A DNA stretch of 64,000 nucleotides from UBA7702 sp040776805 (GCA_040776805.1 JAXGZS010000006.1:72490-136489); one strand, 5' to 3'. Numbered from the stretch's first letter, positions 42,001-51,354 are shown. Notes: a model not told the origin generated them from the sequence alone. Numbers and translations are program-made.

Positions 42001-44229
42001 ATGGAGCTGAAAAAAAGGTCCGAACCGAAATTCATATCCTCCCAAAAAGCGGCGGAGGTCTTTGCCGATATGAAACCGGCGGAGCCTGCCGCGGCAGCGG
42101 AGCCAACATCAGATAAATCAGACGAACCAGATGAATCAGATGAATCAGGGAAATCAGAAGAACCGCTTTTGGCGCAAGCACCGCAGCAGGAAGCAGGCGG
42201 CTTAGATTTAGCCTTCGTCGCGGAAGAGGAGCCACCCAAGGCAGGCAAAAAGAGATACGAGATCAGTCCCGTTTTTCTTTACGGTCTGTTCTTCTATTTA
42301 TCTATCATCTTTTTGGAATGTGTGCTGAAAGTTTACGTTTACGGCGTTTTATGGAACCGTGGATTATTGCTGATGGCGCTCTTTTCCCTTCCTGTGGCCT
42401 GTGTTTTCGCGCTTTTTACCGCCTGGGCCAAAGGCAAAATCGTCCCCTTTGTACTGCTGATTCTGACCACGGTCTACTTTATGATCCAGACCGTTTACTA
42501 TACGATCTTTGCCACCTTTTTTACCCTCTATTCCTTTACCGGCGCCGGTGACGTTTCGGAGTTTTGGCAGGAGGCTCTACACGGTATCAGCCAGGGCGCC
42601 CTGCCGCTGCTGCTCCTTCTTTTGCCGGTGATCGCACTGTCTGTCATTTATCGTTTTCTGCGCTTTCAGAAACCTGCCGCCATCTGGGTCTTTGCGGTGC
42701 TGCTGGTGCTCACCGCCGCTTTTCAGGTTTTCGGTACGGTGATTGTCTATCGCGGTGACGACGAGGTAATGTCGGAAAAATATCTCTATACGAAAACCTT
42801 CATCCCCACTCTGTCCGTGAATGATTTCGGCGCTTTGACCACCCTGCGTTTGGATATGAAGAACATGATCTTCGGTATGGCGGACACGGATACCGCCGCC
42901 GCCTATGAAGCCCAGGAGGCCGCCGCCCGCGAAACGGAGGACACGGTTTACGCCGACAATGTCCTCGATATTGATTTCGCGGCTTTGGCCGAAAATGAAA
43001 CCAACGCTACCTTAAAAGATATGGACGAATATTTCGCCACGGTGACTCCCACGGCGCAGAATGAATATACCGGTTCCTTTCAGGGTAAAAATCTGATCTG
43101 GATCGTGGCGGAAGGCTTTTCCAGTTGGGCGCTGGACGAGGAGCTCACGCCGACGCTTTACAAAATGGCCAACGAAAGCTTTGTTTTCGAGAATTACTAT
43201 AATCCGATTTGGGGCGTTTCCACCAGCGACGGTGAATACACGGTCTGCACCGGTCTTTTGCCGAAAACTGGCGTTTGGAGCATGTCCGTCAGCGCCGGCA
43301 ACGATATGGCTTTTTGCCTCGGGAATCAACTGAGCAAACTCGGCTACCTTTGCAACGCCTACCACGATCATACCTACACTTACTACAACCGGGATGAAAG
43401 CCATCCCAACCTGGGTTACCATTATTACGGGAAAGGCAACGGTTTGAAAATTACCTCCCAGTGGCCGGAAAGCGACTTGGAGATGATGGAAAATACCGTG
43501 AACGATTATAGCGGCAGCGCGCCGTTCCACATTTATTATATGACGGTCAGCGGCCACCTGGAGTATAACTTTGGCGGCAACGTCATGGCAAAAAAACATG
43601 AGGCAGACGTGGCGGCCCTGGATCTCTCCACCGCCTGCAAGGCCTATATCGCCTGTCAGATGGAATTTGATCAGTCGATTGAATATCTGGTCAACGCTTT
43701 GAGCGAGGCCGGCGTCTTAGACGATACGCTGATCGTGATCTCTGGAGATCATTATCCTTACGGTCTTACCACCGAAGAGATCAACGAGCTGAACGGCGAT
43801 GAAGTGGAACAGAATTTTGAACTCTACCGTTCCACGCTGATTATGTGGAACAGCGTTTTGGCCAAACAAGAGCCGGTGGTTGTTGAAAAACCGTGTTATT
43901 CCGTGGATATTTTGCCCACCCTCTCCAATCTCTTCGGCGTCGATTACGATTCCCGTTTGCTGATGGGCCGAGACATCCTCTCCACCGCTTCGCCACTGGT
44001 GGTTTTTGCCAACCACAGTTGGCTGACGGATCAGGGAAGGTACAACGCCGTTACCAGGGAGTTCGCCGCCGACGAGGGCGCGGCCGTGGCAGATGAATAC
44101 GTACAAAATATGATGGATAAGGTCAATTCCATGTTTAGTTATTCCGCAAAGATTTTAGAAAATGATTATTATGCTTCGGTGGTTCCAGCAGAGACGGCAA
44201 CCGCCGCGGCAGAGGAGACCACAGAATGA
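42001..44229 (+). CDS. LTA synthase-family membrane sulfatase/phosphoglycerol transferase
   Basis: A 742-residue protein. An unusual N-terminal cytoplasmic region of about 85 residues is low-complexity and acidic (SDKSDEPDESDESGKSEEP). Five or so membrane segments follow (about 90-250), then an extracellular alkaline-phosphatase/sulfatase domain (about 360-690). The nucleophile is expected in WGVSTSDGEYTV (threonine), with metal ligands in FSSWALDEE, MTVSGHLEYN and VISGDHYPYG. The family transfers phosphoglycerol to build lipoteichoic acid or modify glycans. The C-terminal tail is alanine/threonine-rich (ATAAAEETTE). GGGGCAAGAAACC precedes the ATG. Single-gene unit with promoter 41918-41945 and terminator 44237-44295. 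Exact polymer unknown. Confidence 0.87.
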   Translation: MELKKRSEPKFISSQKAAEVFADMKPAEPAAAAEPTSDKSDEPDESDESGKSEEPLLAQAPQQEAGGLDLAFVAEEEPPKAGKKRYEISPVFLYGLFFYLSIIFLECVLKVYVYGVLWNRGLLLMALFSLPVACVFALFTAWAKGKIVPFVLLILTTVYFMIQTVYYTIFATFFTLYSFTGAGDVSEFWQEALHGISQGALPLLLLLLPVIALSVIYRFLRFQKPAAIWVFAVLLVLTAAFQVFGTVIVYRGDDEVMSEKYLYTKTFIPTLSVNDFGALTTLRLDMKNMIFGMADTDTAAAYEAQEAAARETEDTVYADNVLDIDFAALAENETNATLKDMDEYFATVTPTAQNEYTGSFQGKNLIWIVAEGFSSWALDEELTPTLYKMANESFVFENYYNPIWGVSTSDGEYTVCTGLLPKTGVWSMSVSAGNDMAFCLGNQLSKLGYLCNAYHDHTYTYYNRDESHPNLGYHYYGKGNGLKITSQWPESDLEMMENTVNDYSGSAPFHIYYMTVSGHLEYNFGGNVMAKKHEADVAALDLSTACKAYIACQMEFDQSIEYLVNALSEAGVLDDTLIVISGDHYPYGLTTEEINELNGDEVEQNFELYRSTLIMWNSVLAKQEPVVVEKPCYSVDILPTLSNLFGVDYDSRLLMGRDILSTASPLVVFANHSWLTDQGRYNAVTREFAADEGAAVADEYVQNMMDKVNSMFSYSAKILENDYYASVVPAETATAAAEETTE

Positions 44230-44236
44230 AGAGTTA

Positions 44237-44295
44237 AGGCTGATCCGGAACGGATTTCCCTCCAGGAGAAACGGTTCCGGGCAGCCTCTTTTTTT
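44237..44295 (+). terminator. Terminator after the LTA-synthase-like gene
   Basis: Outer stem AGGCTG (44237-44242) with CAGCCT (44282-44287) and inner CCGGAAC/GTTCCGG, followed by CTTTTTTTT. Confidence 0.85.
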
Positions 44296-44358
44296 CAACG
44301 GGAAAAAGTGTATTTTATGCAGTAATTTTCATAAATTAAAGAATGGCCTCGGATAATA

Positions 44359-44387
44359 TTGACGTAAAAGAGAAATTCTTTTATAAT
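44359..44387 (+). promoter_or_regulatory. Promoter of carA-carB/dapF
   Basis: TTGACG (44359-44364), 17 bases, TATAAT (44382-44387). The leader to the start at 44469 is about 75 bases and includes a hairpin (AAAAGGC-AGGAG-GCCTTTT, near 44429-44448); no PyrR-type attenuator or terminator was seen. Confidence 0.8.
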
Positions 44388-44468
44388 AATAAGAATCATG
44401 AAAAAGAGAACGGCATCTATGAGTTTGGAAAAGGCAGGAGGCCTTTTCGGTACGAAAGGAACGATGAA

Positions 44469-45581
44469 ATGAACGGCAGAGAAAAAGAAATCTACCTTGT
44501 GCTGGCCGACGGTACAGTGATGAAGGGTAAAAGCTTCGGCGCTTGCGGCGACGTCATCGGCGAGGTGGTCTTTACCACAGGGATGACCGGCTATTTGGAA
44601 ACCCTCACCGATCCCAGCTATTACGGGCAGATCGTAGTCCAAACATTCCCCCTGATTGGTAATTACGGAGTGATCCCGGCGGATTTTGAAAGCGAGAAAC
44701 CACGGCTAAGCGGTTATATCGTCAGGGAATGGTGCGATTTCCCCTCAAACTTTCGCTCTGAAGGAAATATCGATACATTATTAAAGGAACATCATATCGT
44801 CGGTCTCTGTGACCTCGATACCCGGGCTTTGACGCGGAAACTGAGAAGCGCCGGGGTCATGAACGGTATGATCACCGCAAGCCTTGACGGTTTCGAAGAG
44901 AAGCTGGCCAAAATCGGCGCATATCGCGTGGTAAACGCTGTGGCGGCGGTGACGGAGACCGAGGAAACCGTGATAAAACCGGAAAAAACCGCCTACCGTG
45001 TCGCCCTTTGGGATTTCGGCGCCAAAGGCAATATCATCAGGGAATTGGTGAAACGCGGCTGCGAAGTGATCTGTGTTCCCGCGGGCATCACCGCCGACGT
45101 CATCGAAGCCCTCCACGTGGACGGACTCGTGCTCAGCAATGGCCCCGGGGATCCCAAAGAAAATACCGATATCATCCCGGAGATTGGCCGTTGGGTCAAA
45201 AAGCGGATCCCTACCTTTGGCATCTGTCTCGGTCATCAGCTGCTGGCCCTTTCGGAAGGGGCCCGCACCGAAAAGCTGAAATACGGCCATCGCGGCGCCA
45301 ACCAGCCGGTGCGGGAGGTGGCCACGGGGAACATTCTGATCACCAGCCAAAATCACGGCTATGCCGTTGTCCGCGAAAGCCTGCCGGCTCACGCGGAGCT
45401 GATCTATGAAAACGTCAACGATCACACCTGCGAAGGCGTTGCCTACCGGAACTTCCCCGCCTTTTCCGTCCAGTTTCATCCCGAAGCCAGCGCCGGTCCG
45501 CTGGATCCGGGTTTTCTCTTCGACCAATTTATAACCATGATGGATACCGCGAAAGGGGGCAAGGACAATGCCGCAGAATAA
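44469..45581 (+). CDS. carA: Carbamoyl-phosphate synthase small (glutaminase) subunit
   Basis: A 370-residue amidotransferase subunit. The N-terminal domain has LADGTVMKGKSFGA, TGMTGYLETLTDPSYYGQIV and HHIVGLCDLDTRALTRKLR; the class I glutaminase domain has NGPGDPKEN, the nucleophile cysteine in FGICLGHQLLAL and the His/Glu pair in SVQFHPEASAGP. It releases ammonia from glutamine for the large subunit, feeding arginine and pyrimidine synthesis. Start at 44469 is set by AAAGGA upstream and by family length; the frame is open to 44343. The last 14 bases overlap the carB start. Confidence 0.95.
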   Translation: MNGREKEIYLVLADGTVMKGKSFGACGDVIGEVVFTTGMTGYLETLTDPSYYGQIVVQTFPLIGNYGVIPADFESEKPRLSGYIVREWCDFPSNFRSEGNIDTLLKEHHIVGLCDLDTRALTRKLRSAGVMNGMITASLDGFEEKLAKIGAYRVVNAVAAVTETEETVIKPEKTAYRVALWDFGAKGNIIRELVKRGCEVICVPAGITADVIEALHVDGLVLSNGPGDPKENTDIIPEIGRWVKKRIPTFGICLGHQLLALSEGARTEKLKYGHRGANQPVREVATGNILITSQNHGYAVVRESLPAHAELIYENVNDHTCEGVAYRNFPAFSVQFHPEASAGPLDPGFLFDQFITMMDTAKGGKDNAAE

Positions 45582-48500
45582 AGAGATCAAAAAGGTTCTC
45601 GTGATCGGCTCCGGCCCCATCGTCATCGGCCAGGCCGCCGAATTCGACTACGCGGGTACCCAGGCCTGCCGTGCCTTAAAGGAAAAGGGCCTTGAGGTGG
45701 TGCTGATCAATCCCAACCCCGCGACGATCATGACGGATAACGTCATTGCCGATAAAATCTATATCGAACCCCTTACCACCGAAGTGGTGAAGCGCATCAT
45801 CAAAAAGGAAAAACCCCAGGGCTTTCTCTCCACCTTAGGCGGCCAAATGGGTCTCACCCTCGGTATGCAGCTGGCCAAAGAAGGCTTTTTTGAGCAGGAA
45901 AACGTTAAGATGCTCGGCGCTTCCCTGGATACCATCGAAAAAGCCGAAGACCGCCAGAGCTTTAAGGACTGCATGGAAGAAATCGATCAGCCGGTGATTC
46001 CTTCCCTGGTGGTCACCGACATTGAGGCCGCCGTGGGCTTTGCGGAGGAAATCGGCTACCCTGTGATCGTGCGCCCCGCCTTCACCTTAGGGGGCAGCGG
46101 CGGCGGCATGGCCGACAACGAAGCCGAACTGCGGGAAATCACCGAAAACGGCCTTCGTACCTCTCCCATCCATCAGGCGCTGATTGAAAAATCCGTGGCC
46201 GGTTGGAAGGAAATCGAGTTCGAGGTCATGCGGGACAGCAACGACAACATCGTGGCGGTCTGTTCCATGGAAAATCTGGATCCCGTCGGCGTCCATACCG
46301 GCGACAGCATCGTCATCGCCCCGGCGGTGACCCTCTCCGATAAGGAATATCAAATGCTGCGCCGGGCGGCTTTGAACATCGTTGCCGCCCTCAAAGTGGA
46401 AGGGGGCTGTAACTGCCAGTTCGCCCTCAATCCCCATTCCTTTGAATACGCGGTCATCGAGGTCAATCCTCGTGTGTCCCGATCCTCTGCTCTTGCCAGC
46501 AAGGCCACGGGCTACCCCATCGCCCGCACGGCGGCGCTGATCGCCATCGGCTTTCATCTCGACGAGATCCAAAACGAAATCACCGGTAAGACTTACGCCT
46601 CCTTTGAGCCGACCATCGACTATGTGGTGGTCAAAATGCCCCGCTGGCCCTTTGACAAATTCGTCTATGCCAAACGCTCCCTGGGAACGCAGATGAAGGC
46701 CACCGGGGAAGTCATGGCCATTGCCCCCACCTTTGAAGAAGCCCTGATGAAATCGGTGCGCGGGGCGGAAATCGGTTTAAAAAGCCTGGCCATGGCCAAA
46801 ATGGAACAGCTTGACGACGAAAAACTGGCGAAATTGGCCGCCAAGGCCACCGATGAGCGGCTCTTTGCCATCTATGAATGGATCCGCCGGGGTGTTACCA
46901 TCGAGACCATCCATGAACGCTCCCGTATCGACCTTTGGTTCTTAAAGAAGATCGAGAATCTTGTCGTCATGGCCAAAACCCTCCAAAGGGAAACCCTCGA
47001 CGACGACCTCTACCTGGCCGCCAAGAAGATGGGCTTCCTCGACGAGACCATCAAAGAGCTCTCCGGTCAGGAGATTGCCCATCCGGCCAAAGCGGTATAC
47101 AAGATGGTGGATACCTGCGCCGGTGAATTTGCCGCCGAAACCCCCTATTTTTACAGTACGTACGATGAGGAAAACGAAGCGGCGGAGTTCATCAAGGAAC
47201 ACGCCACCGGCAAAGAAACCATCGTCGTTTTCGGTTCCGGCCCGATCCGCATCGGTCAGGGCATTGAATTTGATTACGCTTCCGTCCACTGCGTTTGGAC
47301 CTTAAAAGAAGCCGGTTACGAGGTGGTGCTGGTCAATAACAATCCCGAAACCGTATCCACCGACTTCAATACTGCCGACCGCCTTTATTTCGAGGCCTTG
47401 ACCGCGGAAGACGTCGGACATATCCTCGATACGGAAAAGCCCTGCGGCGTCGTTGTGGCCTTTGGGGGTCAGACCGCCATCAAGCTCACCAAATACCTGG
47501 CCGACCGGGGAGAAAACATTCTCGGCACCCAGGCGGACAGCATTGATATCGCCGAAGACCGGGAGCGCTTTGACGAAATTTTAGAACAGTATCAACTCAA
47601 ACGGCCCAAGGGCGAAACGGTAATGACCGCGGCGGAAGCCGTGGACAGCGCCGACCGCCTCGGTTATCCTGTATTGCTGCGTCCCTCCTACGTATTGGGA
47701 GGTCAAAACATGATCATCGCCTTCAACGAGGAGGATGTCAACGAATATATGGCCATCATCTTAGCCCAGGGCATTAAAAATCCCGTGCTCATCGACGCCT
47801 ACCTGATGGGCGTTGAGGTGGAGGTGGACATCATCTCCGACGGCGAGGATATCCTCGTTCCCGGCATCATGGAGCATATTGAGCGAGCCGGCGTTCATTC
47901 CGGAGACTCCATTGCCGTCTATCCGGCCTTTAACCTCACCGGCGCTTTGACGGAACAGCTGGTGGCCGCTTCGGAAAAGATCGCCAAAGGCTTAAAGACC
48001 AAAGGGCTGCTGAATATTCAATATGTGATTTACGCCAATGAAATCTATGTCATCGAAGCCAATCCCCGTTCCTCCCGGACCGTGCCCTACATCTCCAAGG
48101 TCACGGGCCTGCCTGTGGTGGACATCGCCACCAGGGCCATGCTGGGGGAAAAGCTCAAGGATATGGGCTACGGCACGGGCCTTTACCGTTCCGTACCCTA
48201 TTACGCCGTGAAAGTGCCGGTCTTTTCCTTTGAAAAGCTTGCCGATCTCGATACCCAGCTGGGGCCAGAAATGAAATCCACCGGCGAAGTTTTGGGCATC
48301 GGCCGCACCTTAACGGAAGCCCTCTATAAGGGCCTTGTCGCCGCCAATTACCGCATGGAAAAGGGAGGCGGCGTGTTCATCACCGTCCGCAACAGCGATA
48401 AAGGGGAAATGGTGGACGTGGCCCGGAAGTTTTATGAGAGCGGCTTTGGCCTTTTCGCCACCAGCGGCACGGCTCGGGCGCTGCGCAACGCCGGTATGGA

Positions 48501-49617
48501 CGTAAGCGAGGTGCCGAAGATCAGTGAGGGAGCAGGCTTGATGGAGTTGCTGGAAAGCGGTAAGATCAACTATGTGATCTCCACTTCCAAAAAGGGCAGA
48601 CTGCCGGCGCGGGACAGCGTCAAAATCCGCCGCAAAGCGGTGGAGCGGGCGATCCCCTGTTTGACCTCAATGGACACCGCCAACGCTTTGATCGACAGCT
48701 TAAACAGCCGCTATTCCCAGCAGACCATGGAACTGGTGAACATCAACGGCTTGCGCCGGGAAAAACGCAAGGTGCCTTTCCTCAAAATGCGCGCCTGCAA
48801 TAACGATTACCTCTATTTCGACTGTTTCGACCAGGAAATCAGCGCGCCGGAATCGGTGTCGGTGGCCTTGGCCAACCGGCGCACCGGCATCGGCAGCGAC
48901 GGCATGATTCTGATCGGCAAGTCCGCGACCTGCGACGCCAAAATGACGGTCTACAACGCTGACGGCACCGAGGGCATGATCGGCGGTAACGCCCTGCGCT
49001 GTGTCGCCAAATATCTTTACGAAAAAGGTATTGTCAGGAAAGAGCAGATGGTCATTGAAACCGCCAGCGGCCCCCGGCAGGCCCGGCTCTATCCCAGAGA
49101 CGGCGAGGTGGACAGCGTTACCGTAGACATGGGCAAAGTGGTCTTAGACGCCGATCAGGTGCCGACCCTGATCAAACCTGAAAAGGACCATATGGTCTGC
49201 GGCCAGAAGATCGTCATTGACGGCAAGATCTATGAGGTGACCTGCCTTTCTTTGGGGAATCCCCACTGCGTCGTTTTCCTGGAGGATATTCACAGCCTTG
49301 ATTTGGCACAGCTGGGCCCTGCATTTGAAAACGCGCCGCTTTTCCCGGAACGGGTCAATACGGAATTCGTTTCCGTCCTCGCCCCCAATAAACTGCGGAT
49401 GCGCGTTTGGGAGCGGGGCAACGGGGAAACCTGGTCCTGCGGCACCGGGGCCTGCGCCGCGGCGGTGGCGGCGGTCTTAAACGGCTACTGTAAAATGGAC
49501 AGCGACATCACCGTGAAGCTCAAAGGCGGCGACCTGGTGATCCGCTACCAAAGCGACGGCACGGTGCTGATGACCGGCGACGCCAAAAAAGACTACGAAG
49601 GCGTCATTGAACTGTAA
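45568..49617 (+). CDS. carB-dapF: Carbamoyl-phosphate synthase large subunit fused to diaminopimelate epimerase
   Basis: A 1349-residue single frame. Residues 1 to about 1060 are a full CarB: two ATP-grasp halves (IGSGPIVIGQAAEFDYAGTQ near the start; FGSGPIRIGQGIEFDYASVH near 550), PAFTLGGSGGG, EVNPRVSRSSALASKATG, EANPRSSRTVPYISKVTG, and the allosteric MGS domain (GFGLFATSGTARALR, SKKGRLPARDSVKIRR). From about 1068 to the end lies a complete DapF: FLKMRACNNDYLYFDCF, RTGIGSDGMILIG, NADGTEGMIGGNALRC with the first catalytic cysteine, GNPHCVVF, NTEFVSVL and SCGTGACAAAVAAV with the second. No stop, frameshift or ribosome site separates the two. Both parts look catalytically complete. It links carbamoyl-phosphate synthesis with meso-diaminopimelate formation for lysine and wall synthesis. 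Confidence 0.92.
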   Translation: MPQNKEIKKVLVIGSGPIVIGQAAEFDYAGTQACRALKEKGLEVVLINPNPATIMTDNVIADKIYIEPLTTEVVKRIIKKEKPQGFLSTLGGQMGLTLGMQLAKEGFFEQENVKMLGASLDTIEKAEDRQSFKDCMEEIDQPVIPSLVVTDIEAAVGFAEEIGYPVIVRPAFTLGGSGGGMADNEAELREITENGLRTSPIHQALIEKSVAGWKEIEFEVMRDSNDNIVAVCSMENLDPVGVHTGDSIVIAPAVTLSDKEYQMLRRAALNIVAALKVEGGCNCQFALNPHSFEYAVIEVNPRVSRSSALASKATGYPIARTAALIAIGFHLDEIQNEITGKTYASFEPTIDYVVVKMPRWPFDKFVYAKRSLGTQMKATGEVMAIAPTFEEALMKSVRGAEIGLKSLAMAKMEQLDDEKLAKLAAKATDERLFAIYEWIRRGVTIETIHERSRIDLWFLKKIENLVVMAKTLQRETLDDDLYLAAKKMGFLDETIKELSGQEIAHPAKAVYKMVDTCAGEFAAETPYFYSTYDEENEAAEFIKEHATGKETIVVFGSGPIRIGQGIEFDYASVHCVWTLKEAGYEVVLVNNNPETVSTDFNTADRLYFEALTAEDVGHILDTEKPCGVVVAFGGQTAIKLTKYLADRGENILGTQADSIDIAEDRERFDEILEQYQLKRPKGETVMTAAEAVDSADRLGYPVLLRPSYVLGGQNMIIAFNEEDVNEYMAIILAQGIKNPVLIDAYLMGVEVEVDIISDGEDILVPGIMEHIERAGVHSGDSIAVYPAFNLTGALTEQLVAASEKIAKGLKTKGLLNIQYVIYANEIYVIEANPRSSRTVPYISKVTGLPVVDIATRAMLGEKLKDMGYGTGLYRSVPYYAVKVPVFSFEKLADLDTQLGPEMKSTGEVLGIGRTLTEALYKGLVAANYRMEKGGGVFITVRNSDKGEMVDVARKFYESGFGLFATSGTARALRNAGMDVSEVPKISEGAGLMELLESGKINYVISTSKKGRLPARDSVKIRRKAVERAIPCLTSMDTANALIDSLNSRYSQQTMELVNINGLRREKRKVPFLKMRACNNDYLYFDCFDQEISAPESVSVALANRRTGIGSDGMILIGKSATCDAKMTVYNADGTEGMIGGNALRCVAKYLYEKGIVRKEQMVIETASGPRQARLYPRDGEVDSVTVDMGKVVLDADQVPTLIKPEKDHMVCGQKIVIDGKIYEVTCLSLGNPHCVVFLEDIHSLDLAQLGPAFENAPLFPERVNTEFVSVLAPNKLRMRVWERGNGETWSCGTGACAAAVAAVLNGYCKMDSDITVKLKGGDLVIRYQSDGTVLMTGDAKKDYEGVIEL

Positions 49618-49684
49618 GCGAAAAGGGGACAAAGCACTTTAGAACGACCACTGCTAAGTTGAATTTCCGATAGCATATAACGGA

Positions 49685-49717
49685 AAAGCTGGCTTCTTTT
49701 TCTCAAGAGCCAGCTTT
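49685..49717. terminator. Terminator after carB-dapF
   Basis: A 10-bp stem (AAAGCTGGCT with AGCCAGCTTT) around a T-rich loop, followed by TTCCTTTTG; it lies between convergent genes. Confidence 0.8.
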
Positions 49718-49750
49718 CCTTTTGTCAGGGTCTTTCCTGCGACAACCCCT

Positions 49751-49969
49751 TTAATTCATTTTATCGGGGACAAACTCCGCAATATCAGATAAGCTGCAAT
49801 CGAGAAGATGACAGAGGGCGTCAAGGGTATTGCTGGATACCGACTGATTGGTTTTCAGTCGTTTCATCGTCGAACTGCTGATGCTATAAGATTGTCCCTT
49901 ATTTCTCAAGGTGTAGGTGGTGGCCTTTTTCTTTTCCATGGTTTTCCATAATGGAGCGTATGAAATCAT
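49751..49969 (-). CDS. Small HTH (XRE/Cro-type) regulator, paralogue of 38350-38556
   Basis: A 72-residue single-domain regulator: MISYAPLWKTMEKKKATTYT, then STMKRLKTNQSVSSNTLDAL and CHLLDCSLSDIAEFVPDKMN. It aligns along its whole length with the 68-residue HTH protein near the phospholipase array (LW-TM, TYTLR, RLK-N, LDC-L-DIAE). AGGAGG lies eight bases before ATG 49969. A 13-bp perfect palindrome at 50007-50036 lies just upstream and is probably its operator. Confidence 0.85.
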   Translation of the reverse strand: MISYAPLWKTMEKKKATTYTLRNKGQSYSISSSTMKRLKTNQSVSSNTLDALCHLLDCSLSDIAEFVPDKMN

Positions 49970-50006
49970 TGCGTATACCTCCTTTACTTTATCTATATTG
50001 TTGCGT

Positions 50007-50036
50007 ATCATGACCATAAAGCGTTATGGTCATGAT
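50007..50036. promoter_or_regulatory. 13-bp perfect inverted repeat upstream of the HTH gene
   Basis: ATCATGACCATAA (50007-50019) and TTATGGTCATGAT (50024-50036) around AGCG. With no T run it is more likely an operator than a terminator. It lies between the HTH gene and the acyltransferase and could serve both. Confidence 0.6.
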
Positions 50037-50186
50037 TGGCCATTTCGCGAATACCTTTCCGAAAATATATAAGTATGGTTCATGCCATACACTTCTTTGG
50101 GGCTATTCCTATGTTGACAGTGCTGAACTCGAAGTTTATAATGAAAAGACCAAATTGCCGCACTTGAAAACCTGGAAGAAAGAAAA

Positions 50187-51263
50187 ATGGAAAGTTTGCT
50201 TGAAGTACATGATCATCGCTTACGCAAGGCGGAACTGTCCTTGGCCAATGTGGTGATGTGTTTGTTGGTGGTCTTTATTCACGTTTCCTCGGAGCCGGTG
50301 GATTTCCTGTTGAAGGATAGTTGGCAATATGTAACGGTGGCCACGGCTGTGCACCTCGGGGGTTTTGCCGTCCCCGGCTTCATCTTTCTCAGCGGCCTAA
50401 AATCCTTCCTCCATCATGGAGACACCATCGATTACCTTCAATTTTATAAAAGGCGCTTTATCACCGTAATGGTTCCCTATCTATTATGGTTCTGCGTTTA
50501 TTGTATTTACTTTTATATCCATAACGATATCGTTATGGATGTCGGCGCCCTGGCGAAATCATTTTTTCTCGGTACTTTGGTAAGCCCGTTTTATTTTGTT
50601 GTGGTCATTGCGGAATTCTATATGCTGATGCCGTTATGGCGTTGGTGGCTTAAGAGGAGCAGGCCCTTTACGGCGCTGTTCATGGCATTTGTGTTGATGA
50701 TGGTCAGCAAAAGCTTGCCCCAGCTGCTGTCCGCGGCTTTCCCGGCTTGGCATTTCCCGCCTCAAAATGTGCTGTTTTCGTCTTTTCTCGTTTTTTGGGT
50801 TGGCGGTTGCCTGGCCGGTAAGTATTACGAATTGTTTTTCCGCGGGCTTTTTCGCGATGCCCGGAAGCTGCTGTTTCTCTTCCCCGCCCTTGCCGCGATC
50901 GATACCGTGCTTTGGCTTTCATCGGCAGAAGTAACTATTCCCATTTTTTGGCTGAACCTCGCGCGGATGAGTTACTGCGCCTTGGCCATCTGTGTTTTGC
51001 TGTTCGTGGCGAAAACGTATCAAACTTGGTCCTTTTTAGGAAGCAACTTTTTCAAAAGACTGGATCGCGCCGCTTACCTGATCTTTCTCAGCCATTCTTT
51101 GGTGATTTTTATGGTCAACCGTTTTCTCGACAATTATGCCGTGGCTGCTCTTGGCCCGCGCTATTTGATCCGCGTCATGGTGACTTATTCCGTCACGGTC
51201 GCCCTTTGTGTCGCCTGGCAACGGTTGAAAGAGCGGCTTTTTCCGCTGTCTGCAAAAAAATAA
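50187..51263 (+). CDS. Membrane acyltransferase (acyltransferase 3 family)
   Basis: A 358-residue polytopic protein with about ten membrane segments. The early region reads LSLANVVMCLLVVFIHVSSEP (asparagine and histidine of the family's catalytic-type motif), then FAVPGFIFLSGLKSF and YKRRFITVMVPYLLWFCVYC, the conserved arginine-containing pair. Such proteins move acyl groups, often acetyl, onto exported glycans or other envelope molecules. The ribosome site is weak (GGAAGAAAG). No gene partners overlap it; a short transcript is predicted downstream (51265-51354). Substrate unknown. Confidence 0.83.
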   Translation: MESLLEVHDHRLRKAELSLANVVMCLLVVFIHVSSEPVDFLLKDSWQYVTVATAVHLGGFAVPGFIFLSGLKSFLHHGDTIDYLQFYKRRFITVMVPYLLWFCVYCIYFYIHNDIVMDVGALAKSFFLGTLVSPFYFVVVIAEFYMLMPLWRWWLKRSRPFTALFMAFVLMMVSKSLPQLLSAAFPAWHFPPQNVLFSSFLVFWVGGCLAGKYYELFFRGLFRDARKLLFLFPALAAIDTVLWLSSAEVTIPIFWLNLARMSYCALAICVLLFVAKTYQTWSFLGSNFFKRLDRAAYLIFLSHSLVIFMVNRFLDNYAVAALGPRYLIRVMVTYSVTVALCVAWQRLKERLFPLSAKK

Positions 51264-51264
51264 C

Positions 51265-51354
51265 TTGACAACAAAAATAATTGCCTGTATAATGAAAAGA
51301 CAATTACGTGTGAAAGCATTGAAACTTCGCAAAAGCGGATTTTCGGTGCTTTTT
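51265..51354 (+). ncRNA. Candidate short terminated RNA upstream of rpmG
   Basis: A consensus promoter, TTGACA (51265-51270)-N17-TATAAT (51288-51293), would start near 51300. About 55 bases on, a hairpin (AAAGCA 51313-51318 with TGCTTT, plus GAAA/TTTC and CGC/GCG inside, loop AAAA) is followed by five T. The predicted product is a 55-nt RNA, or the hairpin is an attenuator for the ribosomal-protein operon. A second hairpin-forming stretch follows to 51415. Confidence 0.45.

Noticed and set aside
50026..50256. 76-codon frame starting at 50026
   Set aside because: It begins in the 13-bp palindrome, has no ribosome site and overlaps the acyltransferase start in another frame.
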